64,000 nucleotides of DNA, from contig JANDLV010000017.1 of assembly GCA_024330185.1 (NCBI GenBank), positions 1-64,000 of the forward strand, read 5' to 3'. The DNA comes from Candidatus Siliceabacter maunaloa (lineage in GTDB: Bacteria > Actinomycetota > Thermoleophilia > Solirubrobacterales > Solirubrobacteraceae). The translations under genes were made by a program, and so were the position numbers. Below, piece by piece: positions 16,513-25,599 of the stretch (its first letter is position 1; each line of letters opens with the position of its first letter). Under the pieces are notes generated by a model. That model saw only the letters and a program-made list of their open reading frames with translations. It was not told where the DNA came from and did no database searches.

Positions 16513-17732
16513 CCCGCGGCCTCCTCGCCACGCTCGTGGCGCTGCTCCTGCTGGCCGCGGGCCCTGACCGCGCGCCCGCGCAGGCCGACGACGCCGAGCC
16601 TCCCCAGCTCAGCGCCGCGGCCGCCTACGCCGTCGAGGCCTCGACCGGCGAGGTCGTCGTCGCGCAGGAGCAGGACGAGCGGCGCGCGATCGCCTCCACC
16701 ACCAAGCTCATGACCGCGCTGATCGTCCGCGAGGAGGCCTCCCTGGACGATACGTTCACCGCTGCCGGCTACCGAGCCGCGCCGATCGAATCGCAGATCG
16801 GCCTGCAGCCCGGGGAGGAGATGACGGTGCGCGATCTGCTGCGCGCCCTCCTGCTCGAGTCGGCCAACGACGCGGCGGTCACCCTGGCCGAGGGGGTGGC
16901 CGGCTCCGAGGACGCGTTCGTGGAGCAGATGAACGCCCGGGCGCGCGAGCTGGGGATGGAGAGCACCACCTTCGCCAACGCGGTCGGCCTGGACGACCCC
17001 GACAACCTCTCCACCGCCCGCGACCTGGTGACCCTGGCCCTCGCCGTGCGCGAGGACGCATTCCTGCGCGAGACCGCGGGCATGGAGGAGGCGACGCTGG
17101 AGAGCGGAGAGCGCACCCGCGTGGTCACCACCCGCAACGAGCTGGTCCAGGAGACCGAACTGGTCACGGGCCTCAAGACGGGTCGCACCCAGGCGGCCGG
17201 CTACGTGCTCGTCGGCTCGGGCACCCGCGACGGCGTGACCGTGATCAGCGCCGTGCTGGGCGCCCCCAGCGAGGCCGCTCGTCAGGAGGACACCCTCGGC
17301 CTGCTGCGCTACGGCCTCGGCCTGTTCGAGCGCGTGACCGCCGTGCGCGAGGCCGACGTCGTGGCCCGCGTTCCGCTGGCCTACCGCGAGGGCATGACGA
17401 TCCCGCTGGCCGCCGACGACACCGCGCGCCACACCGTGCGTGAGGGCGAGGATCTGCGCCGCGAGGTCACTGGCGTCCCCGAGGAGGTCGACGGGCCCCT
17501 CGAGCGCGGCGTCCAGCTGGGCACGCTGGTGGTGCGCAGCGGCGACGAGGTCGTGGCCCGCGTCCCGCTGGTCACCACCCGTGCCGTGGAGGAGGCCGGC
17601 GTGGCGCTGCGCGTAGGCGACCTGCTTTCCCGTCCCATGACCATCCTGCTGCTCGCCCTCCTGGCGGTCTGTAGTGTGCCCCTGTTCGTGTTGCGCCGCC
17701 GGGCACTCCGGCGCCAGCGACAGCGGGCCTAG
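16509..17732 (+). CDS. D-alanyl-D-alanine carboxypeptidase, S11 (DacA/PBP5-like)
   Basis: Trims the terminal D-Ala of peptidoglycan stem peptides outside the membrane. 407 residues: signal peptide (LLATLVALLLLAAGPDRAPAQ/A), STTK with the catalytic Ser at 63-66, SAN at 118-120, KTG at 223-225, a beta-rich PBP5-like C-terminal domain, and a C-terminal membrane helix (about 375-395) with Arg-rich tail. This topology fits membrane-attached S11 enzymes. Co-translated with the LysM protein. Confidence 0.93.
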   Translation: MTRGLLATLVALLLLAAGPDRAPAQADDAEPPQLSAAAAYAVEASTGEVVVAQEQDERRAIASTTKLMTALIVREEASLDDTFTAAGYRAAPIESQIGLQPGEEMTVRDLLRALLLESANDAAVTLAEGVAGSEDAFVEQMNARARELGMESTTFANAVGLDDPDNLSTARDLVTLALAVREDAFLRETAGMEEATLESGERTRVVTTRNELVQETELVTGLKTGRTQAAGYVLVGSGTRDGVTVISAVLGAPSEAARQEDTLGLLRYGLGLFERVTAVREADVVARVPLAYREGMTIPLAADDTARHTVREGEDLRREVTGVPEEVDGPLERGVQLGTLVVRSGDEVVARVPLVTTRAVEEAGVALRVGDLLSRPMTILLLALLAVCSVPLFVLRRRALRRQRQRA

Positions 17733-17739
17733 TGGTCAC

Positions 17740-18699
17740 ATGATCCTCACCGTGACTCTCAACGCCGCCATCGACAAGTCCCTGTCGGTGCCCAACTTCC
17801 GTCTCGGTCGTCGCCACCGCAGCGTCGAGCAGGCGACTCTGGCCGGCGGCAAGGGCGTCAACGTCGCCCGGGCGCTCAAGACGCTGGGCCAGCCGGTGAT
17901 CGCCACCGGCTTCGCGGGCGGCGCGACCGGCACCCGCGTGGTCGAGCAGCTCACCGCCGAGTCGATCCTCAACGACTTCGTGCGCATCCGCGACGAGTCG
18001 CGCACCAACACCGCGGTGCACGACCCCACCAACGGCGAGCAGACCGAGGTCAACGAGCGCGGGCCCGCGGTCACGCCGGGGGAGGTCGAGCTGTTCCGCG
18101 ACAAGCTGCTGTACCTCGCCCGGGGCGCCGACGTCGTGGTCATGGCCGGCTCCCTGCCCCGCGGAGTGGAGCCCGACCTCTACAGCGACCTGCTGCGCGA
18201 GCTGCACCGCATCGGCGTCACCACCCTGATCGACACCGATGGAGAGCCGCTGCGCCAGGCCGTGCGCGCCGAGCCCCACGTCATCTCGCCCAACATCCTG
18301 GAGGCCGAGGAGCTGGTCGGCCACGAGTTCAACGACGACGACGACCGCGTGCACGCCGTCCGCGAGATGACCGCCCTGGGCGCCCGGGAGGCGATCATGA
18401 CCACCCCGGACGGCTGCTTCGCCGCCATGCAGGTCGACGGCTCCCCGGCGCTGCTGCGCGCGCGCATCGAGGAGCGTGAGACCGTGGCCGCGGTGGGCGC
18501 CGGCGATGCCTTCCTGGCCGGTTTCGTGGCCTCCCGCTACACGGGCTCCGACCCCGAGGACTGCCTGCGCTTCGGCGTGGCCTGCGGCGCCGAGTCAACC
18601 CAGCGCCTGGGCGCGGGCCTCGTCGACCTCGCGCGTGTGGAGCGCCTGGTGAGCGACGTGCAGGTCAAGCGCGTCGAGGCCCGCGTAACGTCGCCGTAG
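17740..18699 (+). CDS. PfkB-family 1-phosphofructokinase / 6-phosphofructokinase II type
   Basis: 319-residue ribokinase-fold sugar kinase. MILTVTLNAAIDK and LAGGKGVNVARALKTLG (35-50) are the FruK/LacC/PfkB N-terminal blocks; TVAAVGAGDAFLAGF (about 248-262) carries the catalytic Asp. It may phosphorylate fructose 1-phosphate, fructose 6-phosphate or tagatose 6-phosphate; no PTS gene is adjacent to favour FruK. Its last codons (VTSP, stop) lie inside repeat copy A, so the repeat supplies the gene's 3' end. Confidence 0.88.
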   Translation: MILTVTLNAAIDKSLSVPNFRLGRRHRSVEQATLAGGKGVNVARALKTLGQPVIATGFAGGATGTRVVEQLTAESILNDFVRIRDESRTNTAVHDPTNGEQTEVNERGPAVTPGEVELFRDKLLYLARGADVVVMAGSLPRGVEPDLYSDLLRELHRIGVTTLIDTDGEPLRQAVRAEPHVISPNILEAEELVGHEFNDDDDRVHAVREMTALGAREAIMTTPDGCFAAMQVDGSPALLRARIEERETVAAVGAGDAFLAGFVASRYTGSDPEDCLRFGVACGAESTQRLGAGLVDLARVERLVSDVQVKRVEARVTSP

Positions 18700-18735
18700 G
18701 TCGTCCGCTTGCGGCGACCGGCAGGCGAAACGCCA
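18685..18735 (+). repeat. copy A of the gene-end hairpin repeat family
   Basis: GTAACGTCGCCGTAGGTC, TCCGCTTGCGG, CGACCGGCAGGCGAAACGCC. Hairpin 1: GGTCG pairs with CGACC around an inner CCG-CTTG-CGG, giving a stable G(CUUG)C tetraloop in RNA. Hairpin 2: GGCG-AAA-CGCC. The pfkB stop codon TAG (18697-18699) is inside the repeat. Confidence 0.8.
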
Positions 18736-18740
18736 TATCC

Positions 18741-18765
18741 GTAGGTCGTCCGCTTGCGGCGACCG
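18741..18765 (+). repeat. copy B, core hairpin only
   Basis: A 25-base exact copy of the copy A core, GTAGGTCG to GCGGCGACCG, 45 bases further on, lacking the GTAACGTCGCC head and the GGCGAAA tail. Confidence 0.8.
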
Positions 18766-18770
18766 GGGTC

Positions 18771-18816
18771 TGACGTCGCCGAAGGCCGCCCGCTTGCGGC
18801 GACCGGCAGGCGAAAC
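18771..18816 (+). repeat. copy C of the gene-end hairpin repeat family
   Basis: TGACGTCGCCGAAGGCCG, CCCGCTTGCGG, CGACCGGCAGGCGAAAC. Nearly identical to copy A, with two or three changes in the first stem and a second hairpin weakened to GGCGAAACACG. It ends 35 bases before the guaB3 promoter. Confidence 0.8.
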
Positions 18817-18850
18817 ACGTTTACGCTCGGGAACCGTCCGCCCCCACCCC

Positions 18851-18856
18851 TAGGAT
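18851..18856 (+). promoter_or_regulatory. leaderless minus-10 box TAGGAT of guaB3-guaA
   Basis: TAGGAT ends 6 bases before the ATG at 18863, with no ribosome-binding site between. Confidence 0.6.
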
Positions 18857-18862
18857 CAGCCA

Positions 18863-20086
18863 ATGGAGATCGAGATCGGCCGCGGCAAGAAGGCCCGGCG
18901 CGCATATGGCTTCGACGAGATCGCAATCGTGCCCTCCCGGCGCACGCGGGACCCCGACGACGTCGACATCTCCTGGAAGCTGGGCGACTACCGCTTCGAG
19001 CTTCCGCTGCTGGCCTCGGCCATGGACGGGGTCGTCTCGCCGCGCACCGCCGGGCTGATCGGCCAGCTCGGAGGCCTGGCAGTCCTGAACCTGGAGGGCG
19101 TCTACACCCGCTACGAGGACGCCGACGAGCAGCTCGAGCGCATCGCCCGCCTGCCCAAGGAGCAGGCCACGCGCGAGATGCAGGCCATCTACCAGGCGCC
19201 GCTCAGGCCGGAGCTGATCGCGCAGCGCATCCGCGAGATCAAGGACCAGGGCGTCGTCGTGGCCGCCTCGCTGACACCCCAGCGGGTGCGCGACCACTAC
19301 GAGCTGGCCCTGGAGGCCGGGTTGGACATCCTGGTCATCCAGGGCACCGTCGTCTCTGCGGAGCACAAGTCCGAGCACACCGAGCCCCTCAACCTCAAGG
19401 AGTTCATCCGCGAGGTCGGCGTGCCGGTGGTGGTCGGCGGCTGTGCCAGCTACCACACCGCCCTGCACCTCATGCGCACGGGCGCGGCCGCCGTGCTGGT
19501 GGGCGTGGGCCCCGGTGCGGCCTGCACCACCCGCGGCGTGCTGGGCATCGGCGTGCCCCAGGCGACCGCCATCGCCGACGCCGCCGCGGCGCGCTCGCAG
19601 CAGATGCTGGAGACCGGCGAGTACGTCAAGGTCATCGCCGACGGCGGCATGCGCACCGGCGGTGACGTGTCGAAGGCCGTGGCCTGCGGGGCTGACGCCG
19701 TGATGATCGGCTCGCCCCTGGCGCGAGCCCACGAGGCGCCGGGCCGCGGCTTCCACTGGGGCATGGCCACCTTCCACGCCTCGTTGCCCCGCGGCGCGCG
19801 GGTGGCCACCGTGCAGAACGGCACGCTGGAGGAGATCCTCACCGGCCCAGCGCACGAGAACGACGGCACGTTCAACCTCTTCGGGGCCCTGCGCACGTCC
19901 ATGGCCACCTGCGGCTACAAGGACATCGCGGAGTTCAACCGGGCCGAGCTGATGGTCGCCCCGGCCCTGCAGACCGAGGGCAAGCAGCTGCAGGCCTCCC
20001 AGGGCGTGGGCATGGGCGCGCGCAGCGGCGCGCAGACGTCGCCCGCGAACGGGGGAGAGAAGGCCGAGAAGGCCCCGGTGGCGTGA
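18863..20086 (+). CDS. guaB3: GuaB3-type IMP dehydrogenase family protein
   Basis: TIM-barrel enzyme of the IMP dehydrogenase/GMP reductase family, 407 residues, without the CBS pair of ordinary GuaB. Catalytic loop [20 protein letters not shown] holds the nucleophile Cys at about 221; [16 protein letters not shown] and [12 protein letters not shown] are phosphate-binding blocks; the flap has [15 protein letters not shown]. The GuaB3 group is typical of Actinobacteria and Cyanobacteria and is thought to act in IMP to XMP conversion. It is co-translated with guaA (GTGA), which fits guanine nucleotide synthesis. The C-terminal 30 residues look disordered. Confidence 0.9.
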   Translation: MEIEIGRGKKARRAYGFDEIAIVPSRRTRDPDDVDISWKLGDYRFELPLLASAMDGVVSPRTAGLIGQLGGLAVLNLEGVYTRYEDADEQLERIARLPKEQATREMQAIYQAPLRPELIAQRIREIKDQGVVVAASLTPQRVRDHYELALEAGLDILVIQGTVVSAEHKSEHTEPLNLKEFIREVGVPVVVGGCASYHTALHLMRTGAAAVLVGVGPGAACTTRGVLGIGVPQATAIADAAAARSQQMLETGEYVKVIADGGMRTGGDVSKAVACGADAVMIGSPLARAHEAPGRGFHWGMATFHASLPRGARVATVQNGTLEEILTGPAHENDGTFNLFGALRTSMATCGYKDIAEFNRAELMVAPALQTEGKQLQASQGVGMGARSGAQTSPANGGEKAEKAPVA

Positions 20087-21714
20087 ACCCCTCCTACGGC
20101 CCGGGCGGCCTGGTCACCGACGCCTCGGCGGCCACGGAGATCGCCGACGAGGCGACGGTCGAGGTGCAGGCTCCGGCGGCCGTCGATGAGGTCGTCGTCC
20201 TGGACTACGGCGGGCAGTACTCGCAGGTCATCGCGCGGCGCATCCGCGAGTGCGGGGTCTTCAGCGAGCTTCTGCCCCACCACGTCGGCCCCGACGAGGT
20301 CGCCCGCCGGCGCCCCAAGGGCCTCATCCTCTCCGGCGGCCCCGCCTCGGTCCACGCAGACGGGGCGCCGGCGCTCGACCCGCGGCTGCTCGAGCTGGAC
20401 ATCCCCGTGCTGGGCATCTGCTACGGCATGCAGCTCCTGGCCCACGCGCTGGGTGGCCAGGTGCAGCCGGCCGACGACGCCGAGTACGGGCGCGCCGACC
20501 TGCGCGTGCTGGAGCCCGGGCGCCTGTTCGGCGGGCTGCCCGCCGACCAGACGTGCTGGATGTCCCACCGCGACGCGGTCCTGCGGGCCCCCGACGGCTT
20601 CACCCCCCTCGCCTCCTCCCAGGCCTCGCCCGTCGCCGCCTTCGAGTCCCTCGAGCGGGGGATCTGGGGCATCCAGTTCCATCCCGAGGTCTCCCACACG
20701 CCCTTCGGGCGCGACATCCTCGACGCGTGGCTGCGCGGCGTCTGCGGCGCCGACATGGCCTGGACCGCCGCGTCGGTCATCGAGGACCAGGTGCAGCGCA
20801 TCCGCGCCCAGGTGGGGGAGGGGCGCGTGATCTGCGGGCTGAGCGGGGGAGTCGACTCCTCCGTGGCCGCGCTGCTGGTTCACCGGGCCATCGGCGATCA
20901 GCTCACGTGCGTGTTCGTCGATCACGGCCTCATGCGCAAGAACGAGGGCGAGCAGGTCGTCGCCTCCTTCCGCGACCGCTTCAAGATCGTCCTGCGCGCC
21001 GTCGACGCGGAGGATCGCTTCCTCGCCAGGCTGGCCGGGGTGAGCGACCCCGAGGCCAAGCGCAAGGCGATCGGGGGCGAGTTCATCCGTGTCTTCGAGG
21101 AGGAGGCGGCGCATATCGGCAACGCGCGCTTCCTCGTCCAGGGCACGCTCTACAGCGACGTGATCGAGTCGGGCGGGGGCACGGGGACCGCGACGATCAA
21201 GTCCCACCACAACGTCGGCGGCCTGCCCGAGGACCTCGAGTTCGAGCTCATCGAGCCGCTGCGCGCCCTGTTCAAGGACGAGGTGCGTGCGGTCGGCGCC
21301 GAACTGGGCCTCGACGAGCGCCTGGTCTGGCGCCAGCCCTTCCCGGGGCCCGGCCTGGCCATCCGCGTCGTCGGCGGTGAGGCCACCAAGCAGCGCCTGG
21401 ACCTCCTGCGCGACGCCGACTCGATCCTCCAGGACGAGATCCGCCGCGCCGGCCTGTACCGCGAGCTGTGGCAGTCCTTCTGCGTGCTGCCCGACGTGCG
21501 CACGGTCGGCGTGCAGGGCGACGAGCGCACCTACGGCGCGGTCATCGTCATCCGCGCGGTGACCTCCGACGACGCGATGACCGCCGACTGGGCCCGCCTG
21601 CCCTACGACCTCCTGCAGCGCATCGCCTCGCGCATGATCAACCGCCTGCCCGAGGTCAACCGGGTGGTGCTCGACATCACGAGCAAGCCCCCGGGGACGA
21701 TCGAGTGGGAGTAG
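20083..21714 (+). CDS. guaA: GMP synthase, glutamine-hydrolysing
   Basis: Converts XMP to GMP using glutamine and ATP. 543 residues: an extra N-terminal stretch of about 35 residues, a class I amidotransferase domain ([15 protein letters not shown]; nucleophile Cys113 in [10 protein letters not shown]; His/Glu in QFHPEV at about 198-203), an ATP pyrophosphatase with SGGVDSS at 254-260, and the C-terminal dimerisation domain ending in [10 protein letters not shown]. The GTG start overlaps the guaB3 stop. Confidence 0.95.
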   Translation: MNPSYGPGGLVTDASAATEIADEATVEVQAPAAVDEVVVLDYGGQYSQVIARRIRECGVFSELLPHHVGPDEVARRRPKGLILSGGPASVHADGAPALDPRLLELDIPVLGICYGMQLLAHALGGQVQPADDAEYGRADLRVLEPGRLFGGLPADQTCWMSHRDAVLRAPDGFTPLASSQASPVAAFESLERGIWGIQFHPEVSHTPFGRDILDAWLRGVCGADMAWTAASVIEDQVQRIRAQVGEGRVICGLSGGVDSSVAALLVHRAIGDQLTCVFVDHGLMRKNEGEQVVASFRDRFKIVLRAVDAEDRFLARLAGVSDPEAKRKAIGGEFIRVFEEEAAHIGNARFLVQGTLYSDVIESGGGTGTATIKSHHNVGGLPEDLEFELIEPLRALFKDEVRAVGAELGLDERLVWRQPFPGPGLAIRVVGGEATKQRLDLLRDADSILQDEIRRAGLYRELWQSFCVLPDVRTVGVQGDERTYGAVIVIRAVTSDDAMTADWARLPYDLLQRIASRMINRLPEVNRVVLDITSKPPGTIEWE

Positions 21715-21725
21715 GCGCCGCGGCG

Positions 21726-21731
21726 TAGAAT
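21726..21731 (+). promoter_or_regulatory. leaderless minus-10 box TAGAAT of the Uma2 pair
   Basis: TAGAAT ends 6 bases before the ATG at 21738 and lies 12 bases after the guaA stop, so the pair has its own promoter. Confidence 0.6.
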
Positions 21732-21737
21732 CGGCCC

Positions 21738-22358
21738 ATGGCCGTCACCCAACGTGTGCACGCTCCCGAGCTCAACCCCCTGCGGTTCACGCTCGATCGC
21801 TACCACGCGCTCATCGAGACGGGGTTCTTCGACGAGGATGTCCGCGCCGAGCTTCTCGAGGGGGTGCTGGTCGCGATGAGTCCCAAGGGTGTGGAGCACG
21901 ACGAAGCCATCGAATGGCTCAACGAGCAGTTCGTCCTGGCGCTGAGCGGTCGGTTCCGGGTGCGTGTGCAGAGCGCATTGACCTTCACGCCGTCGGGGTC
22001 AGAACCGGAACCGGACCTGGCCGTGGTCGCCAAGGACGTGCCGCAGCCCTTCCACCCGGGAGAGGCCCTGCTCGTCGTCGAGGTCGCCGACAGCTCGCTG
22101 CGCACCGATCGCCAGTACAAGGCTTTTCTCTATGCCACGGCGGGCATCCCCGAGTACTGGATCGTCAACCTGCCGGACCAGCGCGTCGAGCGCTACACGC
22201 TGCCCCGTGGGGAGACCTACCACGAGATCACCGAGCTGACCGCGGGGGACGAGCTGACCCCACGGCTGGGCCGGCCGACCATCGCGATCGCCGACCTCTT
22301 CGCCGCTGCTTTCCGCGAAGGCCGGGAGAAGGCTGAGGCGCTATGGCGACCGAGGTGA
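21738..22358 (+). CDS. Uma2-family (DUF820) putative endonuclease, first of a pair
   Basis: 206 residues of the PD-(D/E)XK-like Uma2 family. RAELLEGVLVAMSPKGVEHDEA (N-terminal Glu and His), SEPEPDLAVVAKD (catalytic Asp) and ALLVVEVADSSLRTDRQYKAFLYATAGIPEYWIVNL (ExE/D-x-K block) are all intact. The family is widely expanded in Cyanobacteria and Actinobacteria and has no agreed biological role. The 3' end overlaps the second Uma2 gene by 16 bases. Confidence 0.85.
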   Translation: MAVTQRVHAPELNPLRFTLDRYHALIETGFFDEDVRAELLEGVLVAMSPKGVEHDEAIEWLNEQFVLALSGRFRVRVQSALTFTPSGSEPEPDLAVVAKDVPQPFHPGEALLVVEVADSSLRTDRQYKAFLYATAGIPEYWIVNLPDQRVERYTLPRGETYHEITELTAGDELTPRLGRPTIAIADLFAAAFREGREKAEALWRPR

Positions 22359-22894
22359 CGGCACGTTCGATGACCGTCGAGGAGTTCGCCGAGCTTCCCG
22401 ACGATGGCACGTTGCACGAGCTGGTCCGCGGAGAGGTGGTGGCCTTGCCCCGTCCCAACTACCAGCACGGCTTCCTCACCGCGTCGATCGGCACGAGCCT
22501 GTTTCAGCACGTGCGCGAGCACGACCTGGGGGAGGTCGTCGCCGGCGACCCCGGCTTCGTCCTGGCGGAGGACCCCGCCACGGTTCGCGGCCCGGACGTC
22601 GCGTTCATCGCCAAGGGCCGCACCCCCGGCGACCGCGCGGGCTTCGCCCGGGGCTCTCCCGACCTAGCGATCGAGATCGTCTCCCCAAGCGACACCTATA
22701 CCCGTCTCCAGGAGAAGGCGCTGGAGTGGCTCGCCGGCGGCGCCCGACTCGTGGTTGCCGTCGACCCCCGCCGGCGCACCGCGACCGTGTACCGCGCCCC
22801 CGACGACATCGTCGAGCTCTCCGCCGACGAGCGGCTCGACGCCTCCGACGTCGTCGCAGGGTGGTCGCCGCTGGTGCGCGAGCTGCTCGACTGA
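22343..22894 (+). CDS. Uma2-family (DUF820) putative endonuclease, second of a pair
   Basis: 183 residues, clearly diverged from its neighbour. [33 protein letters not shown] gives the N-terminal Glu and His; [14 protein letters not shown] the catalytic Asp; [37 protein letters not shown] the E-x-V-SPSD and K. All active-site positions seem preserved. Translation is coupled to the first copy; the proteins may form a heterodimer. Confidence 0.85.
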   Translation: MATEVTARSMTVEEFAELPDDGTLHELVRGEVVALPRPNYQHGFLTASIGTSLFQHVREHDLGEVVAGDPGFVLAEDPATVRGPDVAFIAKGRTPGDRAGFARGSPDLAIEIVSPSDTYTRLQEKALEWLAGGARLVVAVDPRRRTATVYRAPDDIVELSADERLDASDVVAGWSPLVRELLD

Positions 22895-22918
22895 CGAGCC
22901 CGGCGCCCGCGGATCGCC

Positions 22919-22952
22919 TACACTCCCCCGCCGCCACGCGCCCAGCGCGTGG
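22919..22952 (+). promoter_or_regulatory. promoter and hairpin leader of rplM-rpsI
   Basis: A TACACT box (22919-22924) is followed by a perfect 8-bp hairpin CCACGCGC-CCA-GCGCGTGG (22934-22952) that ends 12 bases before the rplM ATG. No Shine-Dalgarno sequence lies between hairpin and start. In other bacteria L13 operons have leader elements that bind L13; this hairpin is a candidate autoregulatory site by position only. Confidence 0.45.
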
Positions 22953-22964
22953 CTTCTCCACGTC

Positions 22965-23399
22965 ATGAAGACCTACGTCGCCAACGCCCAGGACCGCGAG
23001 CGCAACTGGCTCGTCGTCGACGCGACCGGCCAGACGCTCGGTCGCCTGGCCACCCAGATCGCCGACGCGCTGCGCGGCAAGCGCAAGCCCGTCTACACCC
23101 CGCACGTGGATACGGGCGACTTCGTCATCGTGATCAACGCGGAGAAGATCACGGTGACCGGCAAGAAGCTGCACGAGAAGCGCTACTACCGCCACTCCGG
23201 TTACCCCGGCGGCCTGAAGTCGCGCACGCTCAACGACATGCTCGAGCGGCGGCCCGAGGAGGTCATCCGCATCGCGGTCAGGGGCATGCTGCCCCGCAAC
23301 CGCCTGGCCCGCAAGCAGATCACCAAGCTCAAGGTCTACGCGGGCCCCGAGCACCCCCACATCGCCCAGAAGCCACAACCGATGGAGATCCTGACCTAG
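22965..23399 (+). CDS. rplM: 50S ribosomal protein L13
   Basis: 144 residues, the normal length. [39 protein letters not shown], then [28 protein letters not shown] and [14 protein letters not shown] are the standard uL13 blocks; the C-terminus AQKPQPMEI is typical. The stop TAG overlaps the GTG of rpsI. Confidence 0.96.
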   Translation: MKTYVANAQDRERNWLVVDATGQTLGRLATQIADALRGKRKPVYTPHVDTGDFVIVINAEKITVTGKKLHEKRYYRHSGYPGGLKSRTLNDMLERRPEEVIRIAVRGMLPRNRLARKQITKLKVYAGPEHPHIAQKPQPMEILT

Positions 23400-24235
23400 T
23401 GCCCGACGAGACGCCGACGCCCGACTCCGAGCGCGAGGAGCTCACTCCCGCCCAGCAGGAGGAGGCCGCCGAGGCCGCCGCCGCGAGCGAGATCCGCGTC
23501 GGGGACGACGACGTCGCCGAGGCCGAGGGCGACGCTCCCGCCGTGGGTGCCCAGCGCGCCGAGGATGAGCCCGCCGAGCCGGTCGAGGCCGCCCCGGCGG
23601 CGACCGCCGACGAGGCTGAGCCGGTCGAGACTGAAGCGGTCGAGGCCGAAGCCGTCGAGGAGCTCGACGACGACGAGGACGCCGCCCCGCGGGTCAAGCC
23701 CGCCATCCCGGGCATGGACCTCGAGCTCGACATCGTCGAAGAGGGCGCCGACCCGCTCGCCGAGCGCGAGGCCGAGGAGGCCGCCGCGGCCGCCGAGGAC
23801 GACCGCGACGACCAGCCGATCGCTGCGGTGACCATCGACCTCGGCGCGCAGGCCCGCTACCGGGCCACGGGCAAGCGCAAGACCGCGGTCGCCCGCGTGA
23901 CGCTGCGTCCCGGCACCGGCGCCTACACGATCAACGGCCGCCCCCTGGACGGCTTCTTCCCGCGCTCGACCCTGCAGCGCACCATCCGCCAGCCGCTGGA
24001 GACCGTCGGCTACGCGGATCGCATGGACGTCGTGGCCCGCATGCACGGCGGCGGGGTCTCCTCCCAAGCCGGTGCGCTGCGCCACGGTATCTCGCGCGCT
24101 CTGCTGGAGGCCGAGCCCAACCTGCGCGGCGAGCTCAAGCGCCGCGGGTTCCTGACGCGCGACGCGCGCGCCAAGGAGCGCAAGAAGGCCGGGCTCAAGA
24201 AGGCCCGTAAGCGGCCGCAGTTCTCCAAGCGCTAG
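23399..24235 (+). CDS. rpsI: 30S ribosomal protein S9 with long acidic N-terminal extension
   Basis: 278 residues from the GTG overlapping the rplM stop. The S9 core starts near residue 152 ([23 protein letters not shown]) and ends [12 protein letters not shown], the conserved C-terminal tail that reaches the P-site tRNA. Ordinary S9 is about 130 residues, with extensions of 20-30 in many Actinobacteria. The extra 150 residues are dominated by Glu, Asp, Ala and Pro, with no folded motif, and keep the GC-rich codon pattern of real coding sequence. An internal ATG at 23713 would give 173 residues and cannot be excluded. Confidence 0.88.
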   Translation: MPDETPTPDSEREELTPAQQEEAAEAAAASEIRVGDDDVAEAEGDAPAVGAQRAEDEPAEPVEAAPAATADEAEPVETEAVEAEAVEELDDDEDAAPRVKPAIPGMDLELDIVEEGADPLAEREAEEAAAAAEDDRDDQPIAAVTIDLGAQARYRATGKRKTAVARVTLRPGTGAYTINGRPLDGFFPRSTLQRTIRQPLETVGYADRMDVVARMHGGGVSSQAGALRHGISRALLEAEPNLRGELKRRGFLTRDARAKERKKAGLKKARKRPQFSKR

Positions 24236-24252
24236 ACCACCCAGGCCCCTCC

Positions 24253-25581
24253 GTGGCCCGCAAGCTGTTCGGGACCGACGGTGTCCGCGGCGTAGCGGGC
24301 GATCTGCTCACCGCCGAGCTCGCCCTGGCGCTGGGCCGCGCGGCCACGCTGCAGGCGGGAGCAGAGCACCCGCGGGTGCTGGTCGTGCGCGACACCCGGG
24401 AGTCGGGGGAGATGCTCGAGGCCGCCCTGGCCGCCGGCATCACCGCCGCCGGGGGCGATGCGCTGCTGGCCGGCGTGCTGCCCACGCCCGCCGCGCCGCT
24501 GCTGCTGAGCCGCTACGGGTTCGACCTCGCCGCCGTCATCAGCGCCTCACACAACCCCTACGCCGACAACGGGATCAAGTTCTTCGGCGCCGACGCCTTC
24601 AAGCTCTCCGACGCCACCGAGCTGCGTATCGAGCAGCGCCTCACCGAGCCGTTCGCCAAGCCCGAGCGCATCGGCCGCGTTCACCGCCTCCTCGGCATGC
24701 AGGAGGACTACCTTCGCGACCTGCATACGCGCTTCGAGGCGCTCGACCTGGCCGGCATCGACGTGCTGCTTGACTGCGCCCACGGCGCGACCCACCGCGC
24801 CGCGCCCGAGATCTTCCGCCGCCTGGGCGCCGCGGTAACCGTGCTGGCCGACCAGCCCGACGGGCGCAACATCAACGACGGCTGCGGCTCCACCCACGTC
24901 GACGCGCTGGCCGCCAAGGTGGTCGACGGCGGCCACGACCTGGGCTTCGCCTTCGACGGCGACGGCGACCGCGTGCTGGCCGTCGACCGGGCCGGCGTGG
25001 TGGTTGACGGCGACGAGCTCATCGCGCTGGCTGCGCTGCACCTGCGCGTCCACGACCGCCTGCCCGGCAACGGCGTGGCCGTGACGGTCATGACCAACTA
25101 CGGCTTCCACACCGCTATGCGCGACGCCGGGGTCGAGGTGGCCACCACGAACGTCGGCGACCGCTACGTGCTCGAGGAGCTGCGCGCCCGCGGCTGGGCG
25201 CTGGGCGGCGAGCAGTCCGGCCACGTGATCGACATGGGCTTCGTCCCCTCGGGCGACGGCATCGCAAGCGCCCTGCTGACCCTCGAGGCGCTGGCCGGCG
25301 GCGACCTGGCCGAGCGCCACGCGATGGAGAAGCTCCCCCAGCGGCTGGTCAACGTCCGTGTCGCCGACCGCGACGGCGCCATGGACAGCCCGGGCCTGGC
25401 CGCCGCCACCGAGGAGGCGTCGCGGTCCCTGGCCGGCCGCGGCCGTGTGCTCATCCGCGCCTCGGGCACCGAGCCCCTGGTCCGCGTCATGGTGGAGGCG
25501 CCCACCGCCGAGGAGGCCGACGCCGTGTGCGCCCAGCTTGTTGCCACGGTCGAAGCGACAGCGGGCACGCCGGCCCCCTGA
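24253..25581 (+). CDS. glmM: phosphoglucosamine mutase
   Basis: Converts glucosamine 6-phosphate to glucosamine 1-phosphate for peptidoglycan. 442 residues, GTG start 17 bases after rpsI. LFGTDGVRGVAG at 5-16, active serine loop ISASHNPYADNGIKFF (Ser99), metal loop FAFDGDGDRVLAVD near 237-250, sugar loop GEQSGH near 318 and phosphate loop IRASGTEPLVRVM near 400 are all intact. glmS lies 2.1 kb on, beyond an accessory block. Confidence 0.95.
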   Translation: MARKLFGTDGVRGVAGDLLTAELALALGRAATLQAGAEHPRVLVVRDTRESGEMLEAALAAGITAAGGDALLAGVLPTPAAPLLLSRYGFDLAAVISASHNPYADNGIKFFGADAFKLSDATELRIEQRLTEPFAKPERIGRVHRLLGMQEDYLRDLHTRFEALDLAGIDVLLDCAHGATHRAAPEIFRRLGAAVTVLADQPDGRNINDGCGSTHVDALAAKVVDGGHDLGFAFDGDGDRVLAVDRAGVVVDGDELIALAALHLRVHDRLPGNGVAVTVMTNYGFHTAMRDAGVEVATTNVGDRYVLEELRARGWALGGEQSGHVIDMGFVPSGDGIASALLTLEALAGGDLAERHAMEKLPQRLVNVRVADRDGAMDSPGLAAATEEASRSLAGRGRVLIRASGTEPLVRVMVEAPTAEEADAVCAQLVATVEATAGTPAP

Positions 25582-25599
25582 GCTGCCGAAGTGACGCGC

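Noticed and set aside
18696-18805. Three repeats that might be a CRISPR array
   Set aside because: Intervals of only 15-20 bases, unequal copies, and related copies elsewhere at gene ends; no cas genes.
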